From Stenotrophomonas maltophilia (GTDB lineage Bacteria > Pseudomonadota > Gammaproteobacteria > Xanthomonadales > Xanthomonadaceae): a DNA stretch of 26,670 nucleotides. The notes under the pieces are model-generated. The model saw nothing but the letters and a program-made list of their open reading frames with translations. It had not been told where the DNA came from and made no database searches. The stretch covers positions 1 through 26,670 of the forward strand of contig DGIP01000086.1 in NCBI GenBank assembly GCA_002386405.1, in the 5' to 3' direction. Of the stretch, positions 1-8,585 are shown piece after piece. How positions within the stretch are numbered: the first letter of the stretch is position 1; the number at the start of each line of letters is the position of its first letter. The position numbers and the translations under genes were made by a program.

Positions 1-653
1 GGGGCAGCAGCCACCGGTGCCGGCGCGGCGCCGACCTTGGCGCTGCCATCGGCGGCAGCCTGCTTGACGTCGGCCATGGTCACCGCGCCATCGGCGCCGG
101 TGGCACGCACGCGGGCCAGGTCCACGCCCAGCTTGCGCGCGGTGGCACGCACGGCCGGCACGGCCTTGACCCCGCCGACCGCCACCGCCTGTTCGGCGTG
201 CACGGCATTGGAGCTCTGCATCGCGCCGACCACGGTGCCGGCGTCATCGCGCTCGGCGCCCGGCTTGGCGATCTCGCCACCGTCATCGGATGCCACCACC
301 TTGTCCGGCTGGGCCGGGGCAGCCTGGCCGGTGCTCGGCGTGGGCGCCGGTGCGGCATGGCCGTGGCTGTGGCCGGTGTCCTGGCCATCGGCGCGCTGCG
401 GCAGGTTCGGGTCCAGTTCGAACTGGGCCAGCACGCTGCCGGTGGGAATGATGTCGCCGGCACCGCCGGCCAGCTTCAGCACCTTGCCGGAGAACGGCGA
501 GGGCACTTCAACCACGGCCTTGGCGGTCTCCATGGAGACCAGCGGCTCGTCGAGCGTGATCACGTCGCCTTCCTTGACGAACCACTCGACGATGGTGGCG
601 TCGGGCAGGCCTTCGCCGAGGTCGGGCAGGTGGAAATTCTTGTTCTCACTCAT
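1..653 (-). CDS. Dihydrolipoamide acyltransferase (E2) of a 2-oxoacid dehydrogenase, N-terminal part
   Basis: The E2 core subunit carries the acyl group on a lipoyl arm and transfers it to CoA in the cytosolic 2-oxoacid dehydrogenase complex. About 217 residues are visible; the gene runs off the left edge, so the catalytic acyltransferase domain is not seen. Residues 1-80 form a biotinyl/lipoyl domain with the METAKA motif, where Lys45 is the expected lipoylation site. A Pro/Ala-rich linker with a GHSHGH patch follows, then a peripheral subunit-binding domain at about 165-200 (VRATARKLGVDL, ATGADGAV). The ATG at 653 overlaps the stop of the upstream SH3-type gene as ATGA, indicating translational coupling. 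It is the last visible gene of an operon with the E1 alpha and beta genes. The family is certain; whether the substrate is branched-chain 2-oxoacids (bkdB) or pyruvate is not settled by the visible part. Confidence 0.93.
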   Translation of the reverse strand, partial: MSENKNFHLPDLGEGLPDATIVEWFVKEGDVITLDEPLVSMETAKAVVEVPSPFSGKVLKLAGGAGDIIPTGSVLAQFELDPNLPQRADGQDTGHSHGHAAPAPTPSTGQAAPAQPDKVVASDDGGEIAKPGAERDDAGTVVGAMQSSNAVHAEQAVAVGGVKAVPAVRATARKLGVDLARVRATGADGAVTMADVKQAAADGSAKVGAAPAPVAAA

Positions 654-1003
654 GTGCATTTCTCTTCCAGCAGTTCGAGATCGCGGGCCGGCAGCCAGCC
701 CGTCGCGCCGTTCGCGCGTTCAGACCACCACCAGCCGCCGTGTTCATGATGCAGCTTGACCATTTCACCGCTGTCCACGTCCAGTTCGCGGGCGTCATAG
801 TCGCGCAGGGCCTCTGCGCGGCCATCGTCCAGCAACTGCAACCACGCCACCGGTGCCCAGCCGGCACGCCCGTCATCGGTGCGTACCCAGGCAAACGCCG
901 GCCATTCCTCGTCACGAACACCCAGTTCGACGATCTGGCCGGTGCGGAACCGGAGCGGGTTGGGGTACTGGCTGCGGTACGGGCCCAGAAGTCTGGCCCG
1001 CAT
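650..1003 (-). CDS. Small SH3-like domain protein inside the 2-oxoacid dehydrogenase operon
   Basis: This 117-residue, Trp-rich, acidic protein appears to hold two SH3-like barrels in tandem, at about residues 15-60 and 62-113. Each contains a G-W-(A/L)-P strand (GRAGWAPVAWL and GATGWLPARDLEL), typical of variant SH3 domains. There is no signal peptide or membrane segment, so a cytosolic location is expected. It lies between E1 beta (one base after that gene's stop) and E2 (four-base ATGA overlap), so it must be co-translated with the complex. The context suggests an accessory or assembly role for the dehydrogenase, but no known function can be assigned from sequence. The ATG at 1003 is the only start that fits the tight spacing. 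Confidence 0.85.
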   Translation of the reverse strand: MRARLLGPYRSQYPNPLRFRTGQIVELGVRDEEWPAFAWVRTDDGRAGWAPVAWLQLLDDGRAEALRDYDARELDVDSGEMVKLHHEHGGWWWSERANGATGWLPARDLELLEEKCT

Positions 1004-1004
1004 G

Positions 1005-2072
1005 TCAGCCCGCCGCCACCGCGCGTTTGGCCGCGCTCACGATCCGGTCCACGCTGGGCAGGTACTTCATTTCCAGGCGGAACAGCGGAATGTGGGTGTC
1101 GTAGCCGGTGACACGTTCGACCGGTGCCAGCAGGTCGTACAGCGATTCCTCGGCCAGGCGCGCGGCGATTTCAGCGCCGAAGCCCGCGGTCTTCGGGGCT
1201 TCCTGCACGATCACGCAGCGGCCGGTCTTGGCCACCGATTCGGCGATGGTGGCGAAGTCGAGCGGGCGCAGCGTGGCCACGTCGATCACTTCGGCACTGA
1301 TGCCTTCGCCGGCCAGCTTGTCGGCCGCTTCCAGTGCTTCCTTCACCTGCGCGCCCCAGGTCACCAGGGTCACGTCGGTGCCGTCGCGCAGCACGAAGCA
1401 GACGTCCAGCGGCAGCGCTTCGCCATCGTTGACCACCACTTCCTTGTACTGGCGGTAGATGCGCTTGGGTTCCATGTAGATCACCGGATCCGGTTCGCGG
1501 ATCGCGGCCAGCAGCAGGCCGTAGGCACGCTGCGGCGAGGACGGCAGCACCACGCGCAGGCCCGGCACGTTGGTGAAGATCGCCTCGTTGGCTTCGCTGT
1601 GGTGTTCCGGCGCACGGATGCCGCCGCCCCACGGCACGCGCAGCACCATCGGGCAGTGCAGGCGGCCACGCGTGCGGTAACGCAGGCGTGCGGCGTGGCA
1701 GATGATGTGGTCCACCATCGGGTACATGAAGCCATCGAACTGGGCTTCGGCCACCGGCTTCATGCCCTGCGCCGCCAGGCCGATGGTCAGGCCGGCGATG
1801 GTGGTTTCATCCAGCGGGGTGTCCAGGATGCGGTCGGCGCCGAAGCGCTGCTGCAGGCCGGCGGTGGCGCGGAACACGCCGCCGTTGACGCCGACATCCT
1901 CGCCCAGCACCAGCACCGATTTGTCGTGTTCCAGCTCCCACGCCAAGGCCTGGGTGATGGCTTCGATGAGGGTGATGGGGGTGGTGGTCATGCTCTCTTC
2001 TCCGCGCGCGATGGCAGCGCTGTCGGCGGCGTTGGTCTGCGCGCCGGGCGCGCCGTTCTTGATCTCATCCAT
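1005..2072 (-). CDS. 2-oxoisovalerate (branched-chain 2-oxoacid) dehydrogenase E1 beta subunit
   Basis: The beta subunit pairs with E1 alpha in the thiamine-diphosphate-dependent decarboxylase that feeds acyl groups to E2. Family motifs include the GEDVGVNGGVFRAT segment near the N-terminus, the DTPLDE/TTIAGLTIGLA stretch, AQFDGFMYPM, VLRVPWGGG, and a transketolase C-terminal domain with VTWGAQVKEAL and VIDVATLRPLD. I chose the ATG at 2072, which overlaps the E1 alpha stop by 8 bases and has a GGAG 7 bases upstream. This gives 355 residues with a non-conserved Ala/Asp-rich leader of about 27 residues. An alternative ATG at 1991 (328 residues, GGAG 8 bases upstream) starts just before the conserved domain and is almost as likely. 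Branched-chain substrate preference is inferred from the overall look of the alpha/beta pair. Confidence 0.92.
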   Translation of the reverse strand: MDEIKNGAPGAQTNAADSAAIARGEESMTTTPITLIEAITQALAWELEHDKSVLVLGEDVGVNGGVFRATAGLQQRFGADRILDTPLDETTIAGLTIGLAAQGMKPVAEAQFDGFMYPMVDHIICHAARLRYRTRGRLHCPMVLRVPWGGGIRAPEHHSEANEAIFTNVPGLRVVLPSSPQRAYGLLLAAIREPDPVIYMEPKRIYRQYKEVVVNDGEALPLDVCFVLRDGTDVTLVTWGAQVKEALEAADKLAGEGISAEVIDVATLRPLDFATIAESVAKTGRCVIVQEAPKTAGFGAEIAARLAEESLYDLLAPVERVTGYDTHIPLFRLEMKYLPSVDRIVSAAKRAVAAG

Positions 2073-3147
2073 GGCGCTGCTCCAGGGCGATCGCCTGTGC
2101 GCGCTGGACCAGCAGGTCCTGCGGCGGATCGGCATACAGGAAGTCGAACATCGCCTCGACCGGCTGCACCGGGGTGTTGAGGTACAGGTTCACCTCTTCA
2201 TCCACGCGCTTGCCGCATTCCACGGTCCAGGCCTGTTCCTCTTCCTCGCTCCACACGCCGGCACCGATCAGGTACTTGCGCAGGCGCAGCATCGGCTCGC
2301 GCTGCCAGGCATCCTTGACCTCGGCATCGTCGCGGTAGCGGCGCGCGTCATCGGCGGTGGTGTGGTCGGACAGGCGGTAGGTCATCAGTTCCAGCACGGT
2401 GCCGCCGTCGCCGGCCAGCGCGCGTTCGCGTGCCTGCAGCATGGCGGCCATCACCGCGATCAGGTCGTTGCCGTCTACCTGCAGGCAGTGCAGGCCACCG
2501 GCCAGGCCCTTCTGCGCCAGCGTTTCGGCACCGGTCTGGGCCGAACGCGGGACCGAGATGGCCCAGCCGTTGTTGACGATGCACAGGATCAGCGGGAGCT
2601 TGTAGGCACCGGCCGAGTTCAATGCTGCGTAGAAGTCGGTCTTGGAGCTGCCACCGTCACCGCAGACAGCCACGGCGATCTGCTTTTCCTGGTTGAGCTT
2701 GAACTTCAGTGCAGCGCCGGCGGCGTGCAGGCACTGGGTGGAAATCGGCACGCAGAACGGGAAGTCCTTGGCCGCATTGCCGCCGTAGTCGTTGCCACGC
2801 TCGTCGCCGCCCCAGTACATCAGGACGTCGCGCGGGCGCACGCCACGCATGAACATCGCGCCGTACTCGCGGTAGGACGGCGCGAACACGTCGTCCTTCT
2901 GCATGGAAGCGCCGATGCCGACATGGGCGGCTTCGTGGCCCAGGCAGGCGGCATAGGTACCCAGCTTGCCGGTGCGCTGCAACGCGATCGACTTGCCGTC
3001 GAACACGCGCACGAACAGCATCTGCTTGAACATCGGCAGCAGCGCGCGCGGGTCGCGCAGGGCTTCGGGCAGGTCATCGCGGACGAGCGTGCCGTCCGTG
3101 TCCAGGTACTGCAGGTATTCGATCTTGAACTCAGCGGCAACCGTCAT
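2065..3147 (-). CDS. 2-oxoisovalerate (branched-chain 2-oxoacid) dehydrogenase E1 alpha subunit
   Basis: First gene of the operon, 360 residues, the usual size for a heterotetrameric E1 alpha. The thiamine-diphosphate motif is visible as GDGGSSKTDF at residues 163-172 with its closing NN at 192-193. The phosphorylation-loop-like segment TYRLSDHTTADDARRYR resembles branched-chain enzymes more than pyruvate enzymes, and APSYREYG and STQCLHAAGAAL are also typical. The ATG at 3147 (MTVAAEF...) was chosen because the conserved family sequence begins there and an AAGG lies a few bases upstream; an in-frame ATG at 3195 would overlap the predicted -35 box. In xanthomonads such a complex degrades Val/Leu/Ile and can supply branched acyl-CoA primers for iso-fatty acids; that role is family knowledge, not shown here. 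Confidence 0.93.
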   Translation of the reverse strand: MTVAAEFKIEYLQYLDTDGTLVRDDLPEALRDPRALLPMFKQMLFVRVFDGKSIALQRTGKLGTYAACLGHEAAHVGIGASMQKDDVFAPSYREYGAMFMRGVRPRDVLMYWGGDERGNDYGGNAAKDFPFCVPISTQCLHAAGAALKFKLNQEKQIAVAVCGDGGSSKTDFYAALNSAGAYKLPLILCIVNNGWAISVPRSAQTGAETLAQKGLAGGLHCLQVDGNDLIAVMAAMLQARERALAGDGGTVLELMTYRLSDHTTADDARRYRDDAEVKDAWQREPMLRLRKYLIGAGVWSEEEEQAWTVECGKRVDEEVNLYLNTPVQPVEAMFDFLYADPPQDLLVQRAQAIALEQRHG

Positions 3148-3484
3148 TGCGTACTGCACCTTCGACAGGAAGTTACAAATGATATGAATTGCCATGTTAA
3201 GGACGGCGTATGAAAAAGGCGTCCTGCGGCGCAGCATACTGTCCCGGGGGACATCGGCCCGGTATACCCCATCAGGGGCCCGCAACGCCAATGGCGTCAA
3301 CGTATTCAGTTGTATCAACGGGGCATGAGCGGACCGTGGCAGGCCGCTGTCCGGCAGGCGGGCAACCCCCCCCGCCGCGCAGATTCGGGTCCCCGGTCGG
3401 CCACCACACGCCTGCGCATGGCATCTCCCACCCGCCGGTGCAGGCGGTGCGCTACCCTTTTGGCCCCCTCCAGCGGCCCCCGCC
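3148..3484. other. Divergent intergenic region between E1 alpha and kynA
   Basis: These 337 bases contain no convincing gene. The left part holds the predicted E1 alpha promoter. A direct repeat TCAACG-N12-TCAACG lies at 3297-3320 and could bind a regulator (bkd operons are often controlled by Lrp-type proteins, but no such gene is in the window). A run of eight C lies at 3366-3373. Just before kynA a TACCCT (GCTACCCTTTT) resembles a -10 box without a recognisable -35. Confidence 0.5.
3172..3200 (-). promoter_or_regulatory. Predicted sigma-70 promoter of the 2-oxoacid dehydrogenase operon
   Basis: On the minus strand a TTAACA box (3200-3195) lies exactly 17 bases before TGTAAC (3177-3172), matching TTGACA at 5 of 6 and TATAAT at 4 of 6 positions. 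The segment is AT-rich compared with its surroundings and would start transcription some 15-20 bases before the E1 alpha ATG at 3147. This is pattern evidence only. Confidence 0.45.
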
Positions 3485-4363
3485 ATGTCTGTCGACAAGA
3501 ACCAACGCGACCTTGAAGCCGGTATCCACACCGACCTGGAGGGGCGCCTGACCTACGGCGGCTACCTGCGGCTGGACCAGCTGCTCTCGGCGCAGCAGCC
3601 GCTGTCCAACCCGCCGCACCACGACGAGATGCTCTTCATCATCCAGCACCAGACCTCGGAGCTGTGGCTGAAGCTGCTGGCCCATGAGCTGCGCGCGGCG
3701 ATCGGGTTCCTGCAGCGCGACCAGGTCTGGCAGTGCCAGAAGGTGCTGGCGCGCAGCAAGCAGGTGCTGCGCCAGCTGACCGAGCAGTGGTCGGTACTGG
3801 AAACGCTGACCCCTTCGGAGTACATGGGTTTCCGCGATGTGCTCGGCCCGTCGTCGGGTTTCCAGTCGCTGCAGTACCGCTACATCGAATTCCTGCTGGG
3901 CAACAAGAACGCGCAGATGCTGCAGGTGTTCTCGCACGACCCGGCCGGCCAGGCCCAATTGCAGGAGGTGCTGGACGCGCCCAGCCTGTACGAGGAATTC
4001 CTGCGTTACCTGGCCCGCTTCGGGCATGCCATCCCGGCGGGCTACATCGACCGCGACTGGCGGCAGCCGCACGTGGCCGACGATGCGCTGCACCCGGTGT
4101 TCGAGCGGATCTACCAGAACACCGACCGCTACTGGCGCGAGTACGCGCTGTGCGAGGACCTGGTGGACCTGGAAACCGCCTTCCAGCTCTGGCGCTTCCG
4201 CCACATGCGCACCGTGATGCGGGTGATCGGCTTCAAGCGTGGCACCGGCGGCTCCAGCGGGGTGGGGTTCCTGCGCCAGGCGCTGGAGCTGACCTTCTTC
4301 CCGGAACTGTTCCAGGTGCGCACCACGATCCGCAACGACGACCCGATGCCGCCGGACGCCTGA
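3485..4363 (+). CDS. kynA: Tryptophan 2,3-dioxygenase
   Basis: This heme enzyme opens the indole ring of L-tryptophan with O2 to give N-formylkynurenine, the first step of the kynurenine pathway, in the cytosol. The 292-residue protein keeps the functional residues at the numbering known for the X. campestris enzyme: Tyr24, Phe51, His55 (substrate indole NH), Arg117 (carboxylate), His240 (axial heme ligand) and Thr254 within the GTGGSSG loop. Family signatures such as LIIQHQ-like [14 protein letters not shown] and FRHMRTV are present. No other kynurenine genes (kynB, kynU) adjoin it, so it seems to be transcribed alone, divergent from the dehydrogenase operon. The ATG at 3485 gives the standard length; a 243-base gap follows before the next gene. 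Confidence 0.97.
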   Translation: MSVDKNQRDLEAGIHTDLEGRLTYGGYLRLDQLLSAQQPLSNPPHHDEMLFIIQHQTSELWLKLLAHELRAAIGFLQRDQVWQCQKVLARSKQVLRQLTEQWSVLETLTPSEYMGFRDVLGPSSGFQSLQYRYIEFLLGNKNAQMLQVFSHDPAGQAQLQEVLDAPSLYEEFLRYLARFGHAIPAGYIDRDWRQPHVADDALHPVFERIYQNTDRYWREYALCEDLVDLETAFQLWRFRHMRTVMRVIGFKRGTGGSSGVGFLRQALELTFFPELFQVRTTIRNDDPMPPDA

Positions 4364-4519
4364 GCCGGCGGGGGGGCGCGGCTGGCCCATTCATGTTTTC
4401 CCGCCGCATCCCCCTTACGGTGCGGCAGGCCCCGCCGTTGCTGCGCTGGCGGCCGTGGGGCGGTAGTTGCAGATGCAAGTTCAGCGACCATGCGGCCAGC
4501 TGCACAGATTGGTGTGTAT

Positions 4520-4549
4520 TTGACGTGAACGCCGTTGTTCTGGGATTCT
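4520..4549 (+). promoter_or_regulatory. Possible sigma-70 promoter of the peptide transporter
   Basis: TTGACG at 4520-4525 and GATTCT at 4544-4549 are separated by 18 bases, in the otherwise gene-free stretch 4364-4606. The -35 matches consensus well and the -10 only partly. Transcription would begin around 4556, leaving a leader of about 50 bases with an AGGA ahead of the ATG at 4607. Confidence 0.35.
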
Positions 4550-4606
4550 CCCGCGTTGTTTCGCACATCGGACGTGCATGTCTTCCACCGAACCCAGGAA
4601 TCCCGC

Positions 4607-6109
<1,503 letters not shown>

Positions 6110-6117
6110 GGTCTGCG

Positions 6118-6723
6118 ATGCGCATGAAAACGCGGTGGTCCCCGATGCTCATGGCCGGCCTGCTGGCCGCCTGTTCGCCATCGGCGCCCACTGCTGCACC
6201 TGCGCAGCCGCTGGACACCACCGAACAGAAGCCACCGGTGGCCGATCCCGGCCAACCGGTGGCCTCGGGCAACACCCCGGCCGCGGCGGATGTCGCCGCG
6301 GTCGCCGGACTCAACGCGCAGTTCGATCCGGCCCGCGACCCGGTCGCCGACCTGGCCACCGCCAAGGTCGAGGCCCAGCGCGGTGGCAAGCGGATCGTGC
6401 TGGACGTGGGTGGGGAGTGGTGCTCGTGGTGCCACCTGCTGGACGCGTTCATCGAGGGCGATGCGGAGATCCGCAGCTTCCGCGATGCCAACTACGTCTG
6501 GATGAAGGTCAACTACAGCGAAGACAACGAAAACGCCGCCTTCCTGTCGCAGTTCCCGCAGATCAAGGGCTACCCGCACCTGTTCGTGCTGGATGCGCAG
6601 GGCACGCTGCTGCATTCGCAGTTCACCGGCGAACTGGAGGCCGACAAGGGCCAGCCCAAGGGCTACAACCGCGAACGCTTCCTTGCCTTCATGAAGAAAT
6701 GGGCGCCGCCGAAGGCGCCCTGA
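6118..6723 (+). CDS. Thioredoxin-like lipoprotein
   Basis: The 201-residue product starts with a short lipoprotein signal peptide ending in LLAAC (Cys19), so it should be anchored in the cell envelope facing the periplasm. A Pro/Ala-rich tether of about 50 residues leads to a thioredoxin fold with the redox motif WCSWC (Cys102 and Cys105) and a probable cis-proline in GYPHLFVL. The active site resembles DsbD-gamma/thioredoxin_7 proteins that reduce periplasmic disulfides more than DsbA-type oxidants. The GAGG that serves as its ribosome site overlaps the stop of the upstream POT gene, so the two are likely co-expressed. The first ATG (6118) is preferred; an ATG two codons later is possible. 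The partner reductant and substrate are unknown. Confidence 0.88.
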   Translation: MRMKTRWSPMLMAGLLAACSPSAPTAAPAQPLDTTEQKPPVADPGQPVASGNTPAAADVAAVAGLNAQFDPARDPVADLATAKVEAQRGGKRIVLDVGGEWCSWCHLLDAFIEGDAEIRSFRDANYVWMKVNYSEDNENAAFLSQFPQIKGYPHLFVLDAQGTLLHSQFTGELEADKGQPKGYNRERFLAFMKKWAPPKAP

Positions 6724-6732
6724 CCGGAACAG

Positions 6733-6763
6733 AAAATGCCGCGATCATCGCGGCATTTTTTTT
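6733..6763 (+). terminator. Intrinsic terminator after the transporter/thioredoxin unit
   Basis: Starting ten bases after the stop codon, AAAATGCCGCGAT pairs with ATCGCGGCATTTT through a very tight loop and runs into eight T at 6756-6763. The A-run on the left makes it potentially bidirectional. Confidence 0.9.
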
Positions 6764-6824
6764 GTCCGCCCTACAGATGCCCGTTTCGCTGCCGCTATGT
6801 CCAAGGACCTCATGGATTGAACGC

Positions 6825-7964
6825 ATGCAGCCCGGCGCCAGCGACAGCACATCGGATATCTCCCTGGACGCCGCCGTCGGCGTGAGCCTGCCCCCCGCGG
6901 ATGTCCTGCTGGACGACCATTCGGCGCACGACGCAGGCAGCGAGGCGGATACCCCGGCACCCGGGGCCACGCTCTACCGCCTGCCGCAGGTGTCGGTGCC
7001 CGACAACGTGCTGCTCAAGGCGGCGGTGCAGAAGCTGGTCGAACAGAAGGCCCAACTCGACCAGCTGGCGCGCAACCCGGCGCTGGTGGGCCTGCTGCCC
7101 AGCGAATGGCAGGGCACCGGCACGCGCGGGGTGGATCTACAGAGCTTCGTGCTCTCGGTGCTGCCCTACCTGCACAACGCCACCAAGGCCGAAACCGCGC
7201 CCGCGCGGCTGCCGCTCAAGCACGTGCTGGGCGACAGCGGCCGTTGGGACCAGGCCGATGTGGCCGAGCCGAAGTCGCTGGCGTTCTTCCTGGCCAGCGA
7301 TGACCGCGCCACGGCAGGCGTGAAGGATGCGGCGGAGGCCTACCTGATTGCGCCGCTGGGCCTGGCCTGGGCGCACGAGGGCCGCACCCGGCCCGGCTTC
7401 CTGCGCGACATGGGCTACACCAGCATGGCCGCGCGGGTGCACGTGCTGCCGTACCCGGAGCCGGGCCAGCTGGCGCTGTACAGCGTGGTGGCCAACGGCG
7501 TGGCCCAGGTGTGGTGCGTGCTGGACCGGCGCAAGCTGCGGCCGCTGCTGGCGCCGTGGCTGAGCGTGCCGGTGCTGACGGCCTATGGGGTCACTGCGCC
7601 CGTGACGTGGCCAACCTCGTATCCGTCGATCGACGAGGTGGCGCGCGCGCTGGCCACCGCCCGCACCGGCAAGGGTCCGGTCGAAGTGGACCTGCCCAAG
7701 GTGGCCGCCAAGATCGCCGAAGATGCCTCGGGCGAAACCTGGATGCCGGTCAGCCTGCTCCAGGTCGGCACCTGGGCGCCGCGCTGGCGCTACTTCCTGG
7801 CCACCTTCATCGCACTGCCGGCCGCGCTTCTGGTGATCGCCGCGCTGGCCCTGCCGGGTGCGCTGGAAGCGGCCGCGGTGGCGGCATCACTGGGCCTGGC
7901 CGCCGGTGCCATCGGCGCGTTGGCCGCCCCGTGGGTACACGCGCGGCGCAAGCACCTCAGTTAA
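6825..7964 (+). CDS. Unrecognised 379-residue protein with C-terminal membrane hairpin
   Basis: I do not recognise a family. The first 50 residues are acidic and low in complexity (Asp/Ser/Ala/Pro), probably disordered. A short helical stretch rich in Lys, Gln and Leu (about 60-85) follows, then a globular middle part with Trp and Pro residues. Residues about 325-370 form two closely spaced hydrophobic segments (YFLATFIALPAALLVIAALAL and a Gly/Ala-rich one), followed by a basic tail ARRKH. This predicts a membrane-anchored protein with most of its mass N-terminal to the hairpin. The start is uncertain: the ATG at 6825 has only a weak GGA upstream, and an in-frame ATG at 6777 would add 16 residues. 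It ends directly against the stop of the convergent MarR gene with no spacer. Codon use is typical of the window, so this looks like a real resident gene. Confidence 0.75.
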   Translation: MQPGASDSTSDISLDAAVGVSLPPADVLLDDHSAHDAGSEADTPAPGATLYRLPQVSVPDNVLLKAAVQKLVEQKAQLDQLARNPALVGLLPSEWQGTGTRGVDLQSFVLSVLPYLHNATKAETAPARLPLKHVLGDSGRWDQADVAEPKSLAFFLASDDRATAGVKDAAEAYLIAPLGLAWAHEGRTRPGFLRDMGYTSMAARVHVLPYPEPGQLALYSVVANGVAQVWCVLDRRKLRPLLAPWLSVPVLTAYGVTAPVTWPTSYPSIDEVARALATARTGKGPVEVDLPKVAAKIAEDASGETWMPVSLLQVGTWAPRWRYFLATFIALPAALLVIAALALPGALEAAAVAASLGLAAGAIGALAAPWVHARRKHLS

Positions 7965-8456
7965 TCAGCCTTCATCCATTCGCTGCAGGCCTTCGCCGGC
8001 CAGGCGCAGGATCAGCTTCTCCAGCATCTGCTCCTCCTCCTCGCTCAGCACCGACATCAGCTTGCGGGTAATCTCGATCACCAGCGGGGCGATGGTCTCG
8101 TAGACCTCGAACCCGGCCGCCGACAGCGCCAGCACCGAGCGTCGGCGGTCATCGCCGTGGGTTTCACGCTTGATGAAGCCGCGTTCGAGCAGTCTGGCCA
8201 CGGCCCGGCTCACCGCCACCTTGTCCATCGCGGTGCGGTCGGAGACCTCGCTTGCCGATGAGCCCGGGTACAGCGCCAGGATGGTGATCACCCGCCATTC
8301 GGGAATCGCCAGACCATAACGGTCCCCATACAGCTTGGCGATGTTGCCGCTGACCCGGTTGGACAAAACGCTCAGCCGGTACGGCAGGAACTGCTCCAGG
8401 TCGAGCAGGGCGTGCGTGGCGCGGATGGTCTGGCTGCTGGGATCGGGTGGGCTCAT
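7965..8456 (-). CDS. MarR-family transcriptional regulator next to hppD
   Basis: This 163-residue protein has the MarR winged helix: a helix-turn-helix around residues 67-92 (SASEVSDRTAMDKVAVSRAVARLL) and a wing with the characteristic DDRRR at 102-106, flanked by long dimerisation helices. It is divergent from hppD-hmgA, 129 bases away. A 14-base palindrome in that gap lies 23 bases upstream of its own start and inside the predicted hppD promoter. The arrangement suggests it controls the tyrosine/homogentisate genes and itself, with a pathway intermediate (4-hydroxyphenylpyruvate or homogentisate) as a plausible ligand; this is inference. The ATG at 8456 fits the family length. The same frame stays open far upstream through the antisense of hppD and hmgA, which is an artefact of the GC bias. 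Confidence 0.9.
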   Translation of the reverse strand: MSPPDPSSQTIRATHALLDLEQFLPYRLSVLSNRVSGNIAKLYGDRYGLAIPEWRVITILALYPGSSASEVSDRTAMDKVAVSRAVARLLERGFIKRETHGDDRRRSVLALSAAGFEVYETIAPLVIEITRKLMSVLSEEEEQMLEKLILRLAGEGLQRMDEG

Positions 8457-8469
8457 GCTGCGGTGCACC

Positions 8470-8498
8470 TTGATGGTGGTTTCATGTGAAACTATAAC
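8470..8498 (+). promoter_or_regulatory. Predicted hppD promoter with operator palindrome in the spacer
   Basis: TTGATG (8470-8475) and TATAAC (8493-8498) are separated by exactly 17 bases. The spacer contains the inverted repeat GTTTCA-TG-TGAAAC at 8479-8492. A repressor bound there would cover the space between the two boxes. Transcription should start near 8505, giving a leader of about 80 bases before the hppD ATG. Confidence 0.65.
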
Positions 8499-8585
8499 CT
8501 TCTTTCCGGACTCCGCATTCTCGCGGGTCTGCCTTCCGCCCGCACCTGGTTTTTTTCCGGGGGTGGGCCGCTTTGGAGCCACGTC

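Noticed and set aside
879..2180. Plus-strand open frame of 433 codons opposite E1 beta
   Set aside because: Low-complexity His/Gln/Ala/Arg translation; the minus-strand gene has complete E1 beta motifs.
3366..3373. Run of eight C upstream of kynA as a phase-variation switch
   Set aside because: It lies about 110 bases before the kynA start and outside any promoter spacer that I could recognise, so there is no mechanism to propose.
4364..4400. Possible terminator after kynA
   Set aside because: A G-run and GC-rich sequence are present, but no stem with good pairing followed by T residues was found.
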